From the NCBI GenBank assembly GCA_021209875.1, contig JAGYVD010000010.1, positions 2,356,001 to 2,420,000 on the forward strand: a DNA stretch of 64,000 nt, written 5' to 3'. Below the pieces are notes generated by a model. The model was given only the letters and a program-made list of their open reading frames with translations, searched no databases and had not been told where the DNA came from. The DNA comes from Rosellinia necatrix (lineage: Eukaryota > Ascomycota > Sordariomycetes > Xylariales > Xylariaceae). Position numbers and translations under genes: made by a program. Each line of letters begins with the position of its first letter. Within the stretch, counting starts at the first letter, position 1. Below are positions 33,624-44,309 of the stretch, one piece after another.

Positions 33624-34178
33624 GCCGATACCGTAGCGTGTAATTGTATCATTATTTAGCAGGAGGGTCGCGCATGTCCGATGTATCTATCCACATTTCG
33701 AATTCCGGGTTAGTTTGGGAAAGGGAAGTGGGGGGGGAGGCGGGGGTCCGGAGGTCGGTGGAAGGAGTTTATTATAATACCCAGTGGGAAAAACACGTGT
33801 GCGTGTGTGCGAGAAGAAGAAGAGGAGGAAGAGGAAGAAAAAGTATTGATTGGTGGTTGACAGACGGTCGGCCGATCAGCCGGCCTCGTCTTAAGAAGCG
33901 AAGATATTCCTCATACCTTAGGGTACCCTCGAGTGTCATAATCAATAGATATTCCAGTTGGCCCTTTTTTTTTTTTTAATTGGCTAGTATATTGTAATCT
34001 CAGCGGGATTACCGACACCCCAGAAACGGGGAGATTATTCTGTGTTCACTCGTATTAATTCTTTTTTTTTTACCCAGTATACCGTATCCTTTCATGTCCG
34101 TTTCGTTCAAATCATTCGCACATGCCATGAATAGACGCCGTCTATGGTTGTGCCCAACGCGTCTTCCCGCCCCTCGGA
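33624..34178. other. Convergent spacer
   Basis: 3' regions of the FAR1-type and UAP1 genes. Several T runs (33965-33978, 34062-34071) and a GA-rich block at 33815-33843. No gene was seen. Confidence 0.4.
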
Positions 34179-35768
34179 CTAGATCTTCAGCTCAGTGATC
34201 TCCTTGCCTTTCCAGCCGTCAAGTCCCTCGCCGCCCTATATTTCAAAGAATGGTCAGATACGAAATCATACGGACTAAGTAGAAATTATGAGTAGAGAGA
34301 GTGCAGGACTTACATAGCTTGTAAGGGGAGAGATCTCCAGACCCTCGTCATCGCCGTTGTTGACTATGGCTCCAGCCGCCTCGGCCCAGCGCTTGCCCTG
34401 GGCTTTGGTGTGCTGTCGGCTCGTTGTCGGGCAGTCTTCAGCTTTGGGCGCATCGGCGTTCTTCAGGGGCGAGAACTCTTCCTCGCGCTTCACTTCGAAG
34501 CACGCAAATTCGGAGAGCTCGAGCCACTTGAAGTTGTCGAAGACGAACTGCTCGAGCTTGATGCCGTTAGGCTTGGAGACGCCGGTGACGGCTTCACCTT
34601 TCTCGATGTCGAAATAGGGAATCTTCTTCTTCGCGATGTGAGGAGGAAGCGCGTTTACCTTGTCGCCCATGCCGTCGAGGTACTCAAATGAGTAGTAGTG
34701 GTTGACAATGTTAGCGGCGCGGAACTTCAACACGTCTGGATGCTTGGGGTCCTTCGCTTCCGCCGTCTCCTTGTCGATCTCCGAGTACTCTACCACATCA
34801 GGACGGCCATTCTTCGACAGGATAAGTCCTACAGACTCGGTGGCATCGCGCTTACGCACAACTTTCGTCGCGATCTTCACCTGCTTTTCTGCTGAGAAGC
34901 CAATGAAGATTGGATCCGCGACCTTAGCCAGACAGTTGTCGACGCAGTAGGCATGGACGTGCTTGATGCCACGCTTGCGCATGTCGTCGAGGACTCCCTC
35001 GTCCTGCAAAGCCTTGTAGATGCCACCGTTGCCATCTGGGGCCACGGCCACCTCACCCTTATCAGCAAGCATGATCTTGCCATTGAAGTCGTAGCACGGA
35101 AGTACACCTTGTTCGAATATCGTAACGTTCTTCCCATCGAGTCCGAAGTAGGCTTGACCCTCCGCCCGAGCGTCGTTATCCTCATCCGATAATTCGGCGA
35201 GCCGTTCTTTCTTGAAGAATTTCTCCGTCATGGCTCGAGTTGGGCCGCTCGTCATGACATACCAGGGTACCTGGGCCTTGCTCTTGTCTTTCGCTTTCTC
35301 CGCAGCCAGCTCCTGAATCTTCAATATGCGCTCGGCTTGTATGTGAAATAGGGACTTGTTGGAAGGAAGTCGAATGTTGAAAGCGCCCTTGGGAGCCTTG
35401 CTCCCCAGCCGTGTTCCCTGGCCACCAGCCAAGAGAATGACGGCGACCTCGCCCTTACCGATAAGGTCCAAGCCGAGGTTGTACCATCTTTCAAGATCTT
35501 CAGGCTTCGAGTCGAGTACACTAGCCGTCGCCGACTCGGGCAGGGGCTCGACTACCGTGTTCTCGGGCTCTTGCGGGGGGTTCTGGGCATGGGCCCATAG
35601 ATTGTTGATTCTGGCGGGGTCGATCTTCTGGACCTGGTTGAAGAAAGCCTCCTTCTCGGAGTTGCCGAGGGAATCGTAAAAGGTGAATATGTGGCCCTGG
35701 CCGGCGGACTCAAATTTGGCCTTGAGAGCGGCAACGTTGGCCGCCGTGAACTGCTCAGGGGGGGCCAT
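34179..35768 (-). CDS. UAP1: UDP-N-acetylglucosamine pyrophosphorylase
   Basis: Makes UDP-GlcNAc from UTP and GlcNAc-1-phosphate, the last step of the hexosamine pathway feeding chitin, GPI anchors and N-glycans; cytosolic and usually essential. Exon 1 is 35768-34314, exon 2 34235-34179; 503 residues, as in other fungi. The nucleotide-binding signature [17 protein letters not shown] is present, followed by [27 protein letters not shown], the metal/UTP region [12 protein letters not shown] and [17 protein letters not shown]. GlcNAc-contact region [11 protein letters not shown] and the uridine-side [10 protein letters not shown] are also intact. The small last exon codes [18 protein letters not shown], with the terminal beta-helix residues expected for the family. 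Antisense frames here are shadows. Confidence 0.97.
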
Positions 35769-37461
35769 CGTAGTGTATTACAAGGAAATGGCAAATACCA
35801 AAGATCAATCTCGGAAAGAGGGCAATTCACTAATATATAGCTTCCAAGCAGCCTGAGTACGGGAGGTTCGAGCACGGAGTATACTAAACAGGTGAAATAG
35901 ACCAATTGGGGTGTCCTGATGCCGACTGAAATATGCCGAAGAAGCAGATGGTCAGCGTGGCTGGGGTGACAGCTCTTTATAGACGAAGCTGGAAGAAGAA
36001 ATCACAGAAACCCCGTGTCCAGGAATAGGATGACAAGGTTGGAGAGGCTCTGAATCGTCAGTTGCGTCAGGAACCGAGAACGAGTGGGTTGGTTGGGCTA
36101 GACTGAACCGGACTGGCCTGGTTGGCGGGGTAGAGGGGCTGCGAAGTACTCCTGCCCAAGGAGATGCAGCATGCACGTATGGGCGTACAGAGCTAATGGT
36201 GCCTACGGAGCAGCTACGGGGAAGCTACGGGGCAGCTACGGGGCAGCTACGGGAGATGATATGTACTATTAGCTCTGGCTGCAGGGCACGCAGCTCGCCC
36301 CGCCATCCAGCAATGCTAGGGCGACTGGATCCCTCCGTGGCTCCAGAACGACCTGTAGCGACGCCTCCACCTCGCTGCCAAATTGCCGGTTTATACTCTC
36401 TGCTTTAACCTGAAAAGCTGGTGACGTCTCACCGCTCAGCCCCGTTCAAACCCAACCCGATCACATCCTAGCCCACACGGGGGGGAAACTAGTGCACTAT
36501 TGGCCAGGAACGGGATATTTAGCGTTGCTAGCTGACATCAGATTCGCGATTGGCGCCCTGCGATGGGCAGTCGAGAGCAAACCAGACCAGAGTGAGGACC
36601 TGCATCAAATATTGCAGTTTGCATAAAGCACACCACCAAACAACTGGAGCAACAGCTTTCTTTGTGTCATTGTATAACATAATATCCATCTTCGTCAACT
36701 CGCAGTCCGGGCCATAACAATCAACAATATTCATCCGAGACCCACGGGCCGTCCCGTATTCAAAAAAAATATGAGAGTGTCTTGACTATGACTAGTATCT
36801 TGTAGATACCCCTGTCTCAACTTCAGACACGATAAGTTAGTTGGGTGTTCTTCCAATACGAGCTCCTGTGAATTCTCCCGATCTTTGCAAATCCGGTATT
36901 GATGATCATAAGCACGGAAAGAAAGTAGGAAAATGAGAGGAACAAAGACCGAGAGAGAAAAAGCAAAAGAAAAAAAAAAATCATCTATCACGAGCTTTTA
37001 CATCTGATAGTCGCCATCACAAATCAGATTTAAAGGGGGCTGTGTCAATTTTATACGAGCACGTCCCTTTCGAGTTAGGGAATTTGGCTATGATGTGCAC
37101 AGGCAGTCAGTTACAGGATCGCATACTCTAATTGGTCCGGCCGGGCACATGGCCCTATTGCCAGCCAATGGAAACACGTCGCACTGCACGAAGAGTCACC
37201 TCAAATCGACACCACCTTGACCAGATCCGTCATAGCTGACCAGAGCTGAAAAGCGCAAATGACATAGTAGCCATCGTCAGTTTAGGGAAATTGGTTTGAT
37301 CGAAATATGCCCTGTCACCGTCGCCATCGTCACGTGGCCATCAATCCCGTCTGATCAACATAACCGACGAACCACGGGAGCCTGCCTAAAAGGTTGACTT
37401 TTCAGGACATGCGCAGTCACCGATCGGACAGCTCACCTCCACAGGGCGACAGAAGGGAACT
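35769..37461. other. Divergent spacer, UAP1 to TDG-like gene
   Basis: 1.7 kb promoter region for both genes. It contains a four-unit 10-11 bp AGCTACGGGG repeat at 36212-36253 and an A-rich tract at 36955-36980. Small frames near 36528-36991 show no family features. Confidence 0.45.
36212..36253 (+). repeat. Tandem AGCTACGGGGC repeat
   Basis: Four head-to-tail units of 10-11 bp with single-base differences, about 450 bp upstream of the UAP1 start on the other strand. Possibly slippage in promoter DNA. Confidence 0.8.
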
Positions 37462-38640
37462 ATGAGCGAGGAGGCAAGCGAACGCGACGCTAGCATCACG
37501 GAACCGCCCCCATCCGAAGAACCGCGCGCAGGCGACAGAGAGCCCAGCTTCCAAGGTCGCCTCCAGCTGAAGGACTTCATGTTCGACGCCGGCGGGCCGC
37601 GCCGCAGCTCGCGGCTGCTGCGCACATCTTCGCAGACCCCCGCCGCCACGGCCGTCGCCACGGCCATCGCCTCGTCGTCCGGACCCGCCACGCCCGCGCC
37701 AGAGGGGGCCGCATCGCCCGCGCCCGCGCCCGACACAGGGCGCAAGCGTAAAGCGCCCACCACCACCTCCTCCTCCTCCTCTAAAGCGTCGCAGCGGGCC
37801 AAGCGCGACAGCGACAACGACAACGACAAGGACGAGGACGCAGTCTCGCCGCCGCCACGTAAGAAGAAGACGAAGCGGGCGCAGCGCACAACCATCACCA
37901 CCGCCGCCACCACCACCACCACCGTCACGACGACGACCTCGTCCTCGTACGCGCCGCCGTCGACCTACGCGCACCTGACGCCGCTGACGGACGTGATCAC
38001 GCCGGGGCTGCTGGTGCTGTTCATCGGGCTGAACCCGGGGGTGCAGACGGCGCGGTCGGGGCACGCGTACGCGCACCCGTCGAACCTGTTCTGGAAGCTC
38101 CTGCACTCGTCCGGGCTGACCCCCGTCCCGTGCCGGCCCGAGGAGGACCGGACGCTCCCGGCGCGCTTCGCCCTCGGCAACACCAACATCGTGGCCCGGC
38201 CGAGCCGCAACGGCGCCGAGCTCTCCCGCGCCGAGATGGACGCCGGCGTCGCCGTCCTCGACGCCAAGTGCCGCCGCTGGCGCCCCGAGGCCGTCTGCCT
38301 CGTCGGCAAGGGCATCTGGGAGAGCGTCTTCCGCGTCCGCCGCCGCCGCAACCTCGCCAGGGGCGAGTTCGAGTACGGCTGGCAGCGCGAGCGCATGGGC
38401 GCCGTCTCCCCCGACGATGACGACGACGACGACGACGATGAAGGGGGGGAGGAGGGTGTGGAGAAGGGTCCTTGGGAGGGATCTAGGATCTTCGTCGCTA
38501 CGAGCACGAGCGGCCTCGCGGCTAGCTTGCGCCTCGATGAGAAGGAGCGGATTTGGAAGATCCTTGGGGATTGGTGTGTTCAGCGACGGAAGGAGAGGGC
38601 AGAGGCAGAGAAGGAGAAGGAGAAGGCGGACGCCTCATAG
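37462..38640 (+). CDS. G/T(U)-mismatch DNA glycosylase, TDG/MUG family
   Basis: Base-excision repair enzyme removing thymine or uracil mispaired with guanine in the nucleus. Intronless, 392 residues. The first 165 residues are disordered, with basic clusters (GRKRKAP, PPRKKKTKRAQR) that should act as nuclear targeting and DNA-contact tail, and a long Thr run. The catalytic domain starts near HLTPLTDVITPG and has motif 1, IGLNPG, with the catalytic Asn191, then GHAYAHPSNLFWKLLHSSGL and the strongly conserved TNIVARPS. The second motif, normally a Ser-rich loop, reads VATSTSGLAASL, which deviates from the usual V-x-P-S-S-S form. A pure Asp run is inserted between the last strands (near 312-321). 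The C-terminus is a Lys/Glu-rich helix. The gene is GC3-rich. UDG is excluded by the lack of its GQDPYH motif. Confidence 0.92.
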   Translation: MSEEASERDASITEPPPSEEPRAGDREPSFQGRLQLKDFMFDAGGPRRSSRLLRTSSQTPAATAVATAIASSSGPATPAPEGAASPAPAPDTGRKRKAPTTTSSSSSKASQRAKRDSDNDNDKDEDAVSPPPRKKKTKRAQRTTITTAATTTTTVTTTTSSSYAPPSTYAHLTPLTDVITPGLLVLFIGLNPGVQTARSGHAYAHPSNLFWKLLHSSGLTPVPCRPEEDRTLPARFALGNTNIVARPSRNGAELSRAEMDAGVAVLDAKCRRWRPEAVCLVGKGIWESVFRVRRRRNLARGEFEYGWQRERMGAVSPDDDDDDDDDEGGEEGVEKGPWEGSRIFVATSTSGLAASLRLDEKERIWKILGDWCVQRRKERAEAEKEKEKADAS

Positions 38641-39343
38641 CGCTGGCTCGGTTTCAATGTGTTTTTTTTTTTTTGGTGAAGTTAACGTAGATCACACTAC
38701 TGTCGACATTGATAGAGGAGTTATTTGCATCGTTGTACATATGTAACGTTTGTAATATTGTTAAGTACTAAAATAGATATGTTCATCCCAATCCTTGCAT
38801 CCGAAGCTCATAAAGCCCCTTCCCTATCTCACAATACACCGGGCTGCTGCGAAGCACGGAGGCTAGTATCGAGGTTCTCAAGCCCGCCCGCGCTCACGTG
38901 TCCAATTTTCTTTTTCCAAGGTTGAGGTAAAAAAGCTTAGGTTGTTTGTTGATTACTAGCCAGTATCCTAAAGCATGTGCAACCGCCACCTCGAACTGCT
39001 CTCCAGTCGTGCATCGTAGCTTCGCAGCCCCCTCCTCTAGACGAATTAATAACCGCCGTGTAGGACCTCGAGTATAGTAGCATCGACTACTCTCGTAAAT
39101 ATGAACTCCGGGAAGAAGCACGTGTGCGCGGGGGAATCATGTTGCTTAGTGTAACGAAAAGAAGAAGAGAAAAAAAAACTCCCCAGCGCCAACGAGCGCC
39201 AAAGACATTGTGAACTAAAAAGGCACACCAGTTTATGTGTGTCGTGTACCGTATTGTTCGTGTAGCCCATCATTTTGTATCAGGTAAACGTAAAAGGGGC
39301 GACCTGACAGCTTCAGGTCAGCTCGACCAAGCCCCAGGGCCGA
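38641..39343. other. Convergent spacer
   Basis: 3' ends of the TDG-like and surface-protein genes; T12 run at 38663-38674. No gene was recognised; two overlapping minus-strand frames at 38894-39273 lack any family signal. Confidence 0.4.
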
Positions 39344-40270
39344 TTACATTATGAACGCAAGAGCGAACGCCGCCGTAGCAGCCGGCCACCATCCAGCAGC
39401 CCGCGCAAGCGCGACCATGCCACCAGCTGCGCTGAGCTCATCGGTGCCACCGGCGGCGGTAGTGCCGTTGGGCAGCCCGCCGTTGATATAGATGGTCAGA
39501 GCCTTGGTCGTCTCGTTCGGCGCTATGGTGACGATGCTGTGGTTTAGATTCTGATAGCTGCCGTCGCCAATGACGCTGTTGAAGTAGGTCGAGTTGCCGT
39601 TGTCTTCGCAGGCGCACGGGTTGTAGGGCTCGCACACACAGACCACCGGCTTTGTCTCGTTCTTGTCCGTGGTCGTGTTGTGGTAGTAGTACGGGTGATA
39701 GAACGGGTATACATATGCTCCATGCGCCAGATAGGACACGCCTAGGAACCCGATGCCGCCGATCGCGGCTCCGGTAAGGAGCGCCGGGGCAATGCTACCA
39801 CTCTTCTTCCCGGCGGTATAAGGGGCAGCCGCGCCGCCGCTATAGTACCCTCCGCCGCCATAGGAAGGTCTTGGGCCGCTGCCGGTTGTGGTCCGGCCCC
39901 CTGAGTTGTCACTAGTTGAGCCGCGTCCGCTAAAAGGTCGCATGTTAGCTGGCCACCCACGATGTACGGTTTTTTTATCCCCGGCTAGCCGAGAGACGGG
40001 GGGCGCGGATATCGCGCTCGAACGAACATACCTACTGCGACCACCTGAGCTGCTGCCCGAGCCGCCTCGGCCTCCACCTCCGCGGCCACCGCCGCCGCCA
40101 CCGCCTTTACGCTTCCATAGTTCCTCGTTACTTGAGTGTTCGGCGCGTGTCTCAAATTCTACCTCCGGGGTCCGGGCATCTAACGCGACAGTCTCGGGCT
40201 CAGGGACCGCAACGGCGCTAATACCGTGCGCAAGTGTGGCCAGGCCAAGGAGAGCGTTTACGGGCTTCAT
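39344..40270 (-). CDS. Secreted, probably cell-surface-anchored Gly-rich protein
   Basis: Conserved-hypothetical type protein of 274 residues (similar in layout to a fungal DUF7732-like group; this label is from memory). Exons 40270-40032 and 39929-39344; the 102 bp intron has a perfect CTAAC branch, and reading through it is also open, so intron retention would add 34 residues. The N-terminus (MKPVNALLGLATLAHGISAVAVP) is a signal peptide. A Gly/Arg/Ser-rich segment follows, then a hydrophobic segment (IAPALLTGAAIGGIGFLGVSYL), an aromatic HPYYYHNTT stretch, a four-Cys cluster CVCEPYNPCAC and several N-x-T/S glycosylation sites. The C-terminus is a hydrophobic tail (WWPAATAAFALAFIM) preceded by small residues, compatible with GPI attachment. 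Function unknown. Confidence 0.8.
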   Translation of the reverse strand: MKPVNALLGLATLAHGISAVAVPEPETVALDARTPEVEFETRAEHSSNEELWKRKGGGGGGGRGGGGRGGSGSSSGGRSRYVRSSAISAPPVSRLAGDKKTVHRGWPANMRPFSGRGSTSDNSGGRTTTGSGPRPSYGGGGYYSGGAAAPYTAGKKSGSIAPALLTGAAIGGIGFLGVSYLAHGAYVYPFYHPYYYHNTTTDKNETKPVVCVCEPYNPCACEDNGNSTYFNSVIGDGSYQNLNHSIVTIAPNETTKALTIYINGGLPNGTTAAGGTDELSAAGGMVALARAAGWWPAATAAFALAFIM

Positions 40271-42190
40271 GACAATGCGCCGTGACTAAAACCGACTTAC
40301 TCGACCGTTGTTTATTGTGAAAATGGAGAAGAGCCAAGGAGAAATAAGTTGCCTGGTAGGAGAGAGATATAAGATCTCTTTTGGCGTAGGGAAATTCGTT
40401 TGTTGGATTGAATAAAGTCTTGGTAGGAAAGAGAAGGTGGCTCTTATAAAAACAAGATGCAATTTGCACTTTTCCCTAGGGATGAATGACCTGGGCCTCA
40501 GCACTGTATAGCGCTACTTCCTATCCTGGTTAGACAAGGTTTGGAAGGGCCTGAGGGTACATACACTACACTACATACTCGCCACAGATCGTTGGTCGTC
40601 CATGACGGTTGTGGCAAGGTTCAAGGCCATGTTGGCGGTATAGCAGCAGAACTAAGGAATATACCTAGCCATCATGTTGTTGTTCTACTGGTCACTTGGG
40701 TCTAGTACGTCATTTTGTATGTGATTCCAACGGCTAATCAATGTACTAAATGCTAGTACAGTAATAGAAGTCAGTGCCAAGAATTGAGAGACATAACCGA
40801 CTGACTGCACTGCCCCGACCCTCGGTTCTAACAGCCCATCCTGTATTTGCTGGCAATTCTGCCTCCTCTGAGCCTATAACTATCCACAATGCACCTCATC
40901 CAGTCGTGATTAGCTGTTTTATAGAATCCGTTGTTGTCACCGGAAGATACCAATACATCGGAATAATAATTATTATATATAACTACATATATATAACTAT
41001 ATATATAATTTAATAATGAAAACTTCATTCTCTCGAAATATTACGTGTACCTGCATAGATTACTTAGCACATAAAATAAAACCACCTACCTAGGTATTTG
41101 TAGGCAGTACAGTACAGTAGGCGGTGGGAGGTTGCGGCAAGTAGGTATCATGTCATAGATGAATCGGTTGCCAAGACGCCGGGGCTTTCAGGATCCGACA
41201 CAATTGCATAGCTATTTGTGGACAGGTAGAGAGCCACCATGTGCATGCTGTTTCGCATTATTTCCACTTCTTTATCACCATTTTTTATATATGGTAGCGA
41301 CAGTCCTAAATCCAAGGTGGCTGTTGTAGTCCATGTCAGGTTACCTACCTACCTAGGTACCCTGATAGTATTCCCTCCCTTTAGCTTGGCCAAGTTCTTT
41401 GCGACCTGCACATAAAAACAGCAATCCGCAATGGGTAAATTGGGCCTTACACTACATGCCGAATGACTGACAAATGTTGTATTGTGCTGTGCATGTGTCC
41501 CTTTGATGCACTTATCGGTAGGGAATCTGATGTGGAAGGTCAGATGTACCACCGCAGTACCGCAGTATGGGGCTGTATTGGGCATTAGGGTAAGTGACCA
41601 CAGAACAGCCTACTTAACTACTTAGGCACCTAGGTAGGTACTATCACATACCTAACCTGCCTACTAGGTACCTAAAATCATATAAGGTTGGTAGGGTACC
41701 CACCCAACCATCTACACGGGAGTCCAGTAGGGTAAATCAAATGCACATGTGTATGTCCACCACTCCTATGTCAAACGACGAACACATGAACCCGACCAAT
41801 TGTGGGGTCCGGGTACCTACCTACCTACCTAGGTACTTAGTTAACCCCAACGTTTCGCGCCTCTCGCGGTGTGGTTGACAAAAGATAGCTCTTTGCCTAC
41901 CTAAAGGGAGGTAAGTAGCGAGGCCGCCTATGTATCTGACTACCTAGGTAGTAACTATCATCAGATACGCTGCTACCGAGCCAACCACCTCTATTTGTTT
42001 GACAGGCCAAGCCACTATCAGCCTTGTTTCGGGTCACTATACCTCCGCATATCGTCAGGCACAGTATTCGCCCTCCGACATACACTTCACCAGGGATGCT
42101 CTAGGAATCCCAGCAGATCCTAGCTTCACGACATCTGTCTGCTGGCAATCCATCTGACCTAAAGACGCGGGGACATGGTACAGTAAGGTG
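40271..42190. other. Divergent spacer rich in CCTA elements
   Basis: 1.9 kb with no gene. TAGGTACCTA-class motifs occur at 41088-41160, 41343-41365, 41615-41690 and 41810-41960. A TA-rich patch lies at 40963-41015. Confidence 0.5.
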
Positions 42191-42196
42191 CGCACG

Positions 42197-43524
42197 ATGA
42201 ATAGCAACGGTTCTGCGCCGGATAGGACCTTGTTGGAGCGGCTGAATGCCCTTAAACCCACCTCCGTTAGCCTAAGCCCGCCCTCATCAAAGTAAGACAA
42301 CTAGGCCCAGACTTTATTTTTTTTTTTTTCTCTCTTCACGTCTTTTTTTACATTTCTATAACGGCCCCTTGCAAGTCGACTTTTCTGGTGTTGTCTGGTT
42401 CCAGACCGTTGAGGATTTGCTAAGCCGCTGCCTTTAGCATAGTCGATCCTGCGTCTACCATTGAGCGGGTCAGGTCACCATCAAGGGCCGATACTTTAGC
42501 GACGCGGCTGAAGAGTCTCCGCAACCAAGTATCCGAGTCTACCGATACCACTGCCACCAGAGAGGATCATGGCATCGGGGTGTTTGTACAGCCCCACCCT
42601 ACCGGAGAGCCCGGCGCGTCAAAGGGCAATAATAAGCTAGGCAGACAACAAACAACGGCCTCTTTTCAAGTCACCGACGATGTCGGCCCACTGCTCCACG
42701 CAGATGATCAGACCCTTGACGAGTTGTTAGAGGATCTCAGGTCTGATGAGTCTTGGCTGGATGAAGTGGCAGCCCAGGAAGAAGAGCATCAAAGGGTGAC
42801 TGCGCTTCTGACCGAGCTGGGTAGATCTGGCGGCGCGAACGGCAAACATGATGAAGAAAACACGAACCGGAGTCTTACGCCGGAGGGCGATGAAGATAGT
42901 AGCGATGACAATTCCGACATTATGGAGATAGATACAGACTCCGTGCTAGCCAAAACCATGGATGACATTGCATGGGAGAAGGCAAATCAGCCCCCTTCGC
43001 CCCAACAACCCGTACCCGTATCTACACTGCCAGAAAATGCAAGGGAATCCTTTCAGAGTGGTACTACCCAAACCCCCGATGATAGCCCCTTTCGACTTCC
43101 CACGGTCCCATCCGATTTCCAAGATCAACAAGATGCGCCAACACCATCTGCGCAAGCCCAGTCGGACATTGACTTCGCGGCATCAATCGCATCGCGCATG
43201 GCCGCCCTGAAACTATCCGGGTCACGAACTCTCCCCTCGGCACCCACGGTAGACGTCGATTCCCTCAATCTACCCCAGGCGCCTACGTTTGTCCCATCTG
43301 ACCGGCCGGTCCCGGGGCTCGCTAAGCGTACGGGGCTTACTGACGAGGATCAGAAAACTTGGTGCGTCGTGTGTCTCGAGGACGGAGCTGTCCACTGCAT
43401 TGGTTGTGAGCCCGGCGATGATATATACTGCGCTCGCTGCTGGAAAGAAATGCATGTTGGTCCACGCGCCGGGTACGATGAGAGGGGGCACTCGTGGGAA
43501 ACGTTCGCGTCGAGGCCCCGGTAA
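42197..43524 (+). CDS. ANCHR/ZFYVE19-like protein with MIM1 motifs and C-terminal B-box
   Basis: Adaptor resembling the abscission-checkpoint regulator ANCHR, which binds the VPS4 MIT domain. Exons 42197-42291 and 42438-43524, 393 residues. Three MIM1-like motifs of the form L-x-x-R-L-x-x-L-K/R are visible: residues 12-20 (LLERLNALK), 52-60 (LATRLKSLR) and 282-290 (IASRMAALK). The C-terminal zinc-binding B-box-like module has Cys341, Cys344, Cys352, Cys355, Cys363, Cys366, His371 and His383 in WCVVCLEDGAVHCIGCEPGD, CARCWKE and ERGHSW. The FYVE finger of animal ANCHR is absent. The middle is acidic and Pro-rich, predicted disordered. A coiled-coil-like acidic helix (DELLEDLRSDESWLDEVAAQEEEHQR) precedes it. 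Role in ESCRT-III/cytokinesis is inferred from family architecture. Confidence 0.85.
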
Positions 43525-44190
43525 CCCCTTTCGAGGTGGTATCAATCTCCGGTGACTGGTAGGTGCTTGAATATATCGTGCGGCAAAGGCATGAAAGCGG
43601 ACTCCGCTATTCCCCGTGACAAGGTTCAAACAATGCAAGCTATAGCGTAGCCAATGCAGAGGCGCTGTCCCAAAAGGGGTGCAAATGCTGATGTTACTGT
43701 CTACATGCGAGTGGTGAGGCAGAGATAGGTATGGCGAATGATAATTTCGTCTCGGGGATGGAGAGGGAACCGGATAGAGGCCGGCCAATTAAATGGTCAA
43801 AGAGAGCGAGAAGTCATAGATCTGACCAAGTGTACATGTGCTCTCTCTAAGACAGGTATATTTCCATCCTCTCTTCAATCATAGAAATCAATGCACCCCA
43901 CCGTATCTTTCTTCTAACCTACTCTTGACTCCTGAGCTTGCTACGATCACAAAGAGAGTATAACGGTGGGCATACCAAGTTGGAATAGGATTCTAGTCGA
44001 GTCAACATTGATACCAACCTATTCTCGCTATTACATAAGACGCGGGGCGCACCTATTAAGCAGGCAGCCGGGCTATACTGAATATATTCGAACATAGTTA
44101 CGCCGCGGGTAGAGTATCCATGGGTGGTAGCAAGGGGGGCCAGCCTTGGGACAAGTCAGTGTGAGAAGGGAAAAAGAAAAAATAGTAAGT
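43525..44190. other. Spacer downstream of ANCHR-like gene
   Basis: No gene was seen; short frames on the minus strand overlap the end of the preceding gene and are antisense shadows. Confidence 0.4.
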
Positions 44191-44192
44191 AG

Positions 44193-44300
44193 CCATCGGG
44201 GGAATCGAACCCCCAGGCCTAACGATACTGAGTATGAATACTAAGTAATTATACTTTCGCTTTTTTTCGCTGTCAATACCGCTGGGCCATTCCAATACGG
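44193..44300 (-). tRNA. tRNA-like Pol III unit, acceptor stem not canonical (possible tRNA pseudogene)
   Basis: On the minus strand a perfect T-arm (GGGGG-TTCGATT-CCCCC, 44213-44197) forms a box B. About 75 bases upstream is TGGCCCAGCGG (44294-44284), a good box A. Seven bases, GATGGCT, and an A follow the T-arm, and a T6 terminator comes 9 bases later (44183-44178), as for a tRNA gene. However, the seven bases before box A (ATTGGAA) do not pair with GATGGCT, the D-stem does not close, and the sequence between is AT-rich with no clear anticodon stem. An alternative 5' end GGCCGTA pairs at six of seven positions with two wobbles but misplaces box A by six bases. It may be a decayed tRNA, an intron-bearing tRNA or a tRNA-derived element. 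No anticodon is assigned. Confidence 0.4.
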
Positions 44301-44309
44301 CCATTAGTA

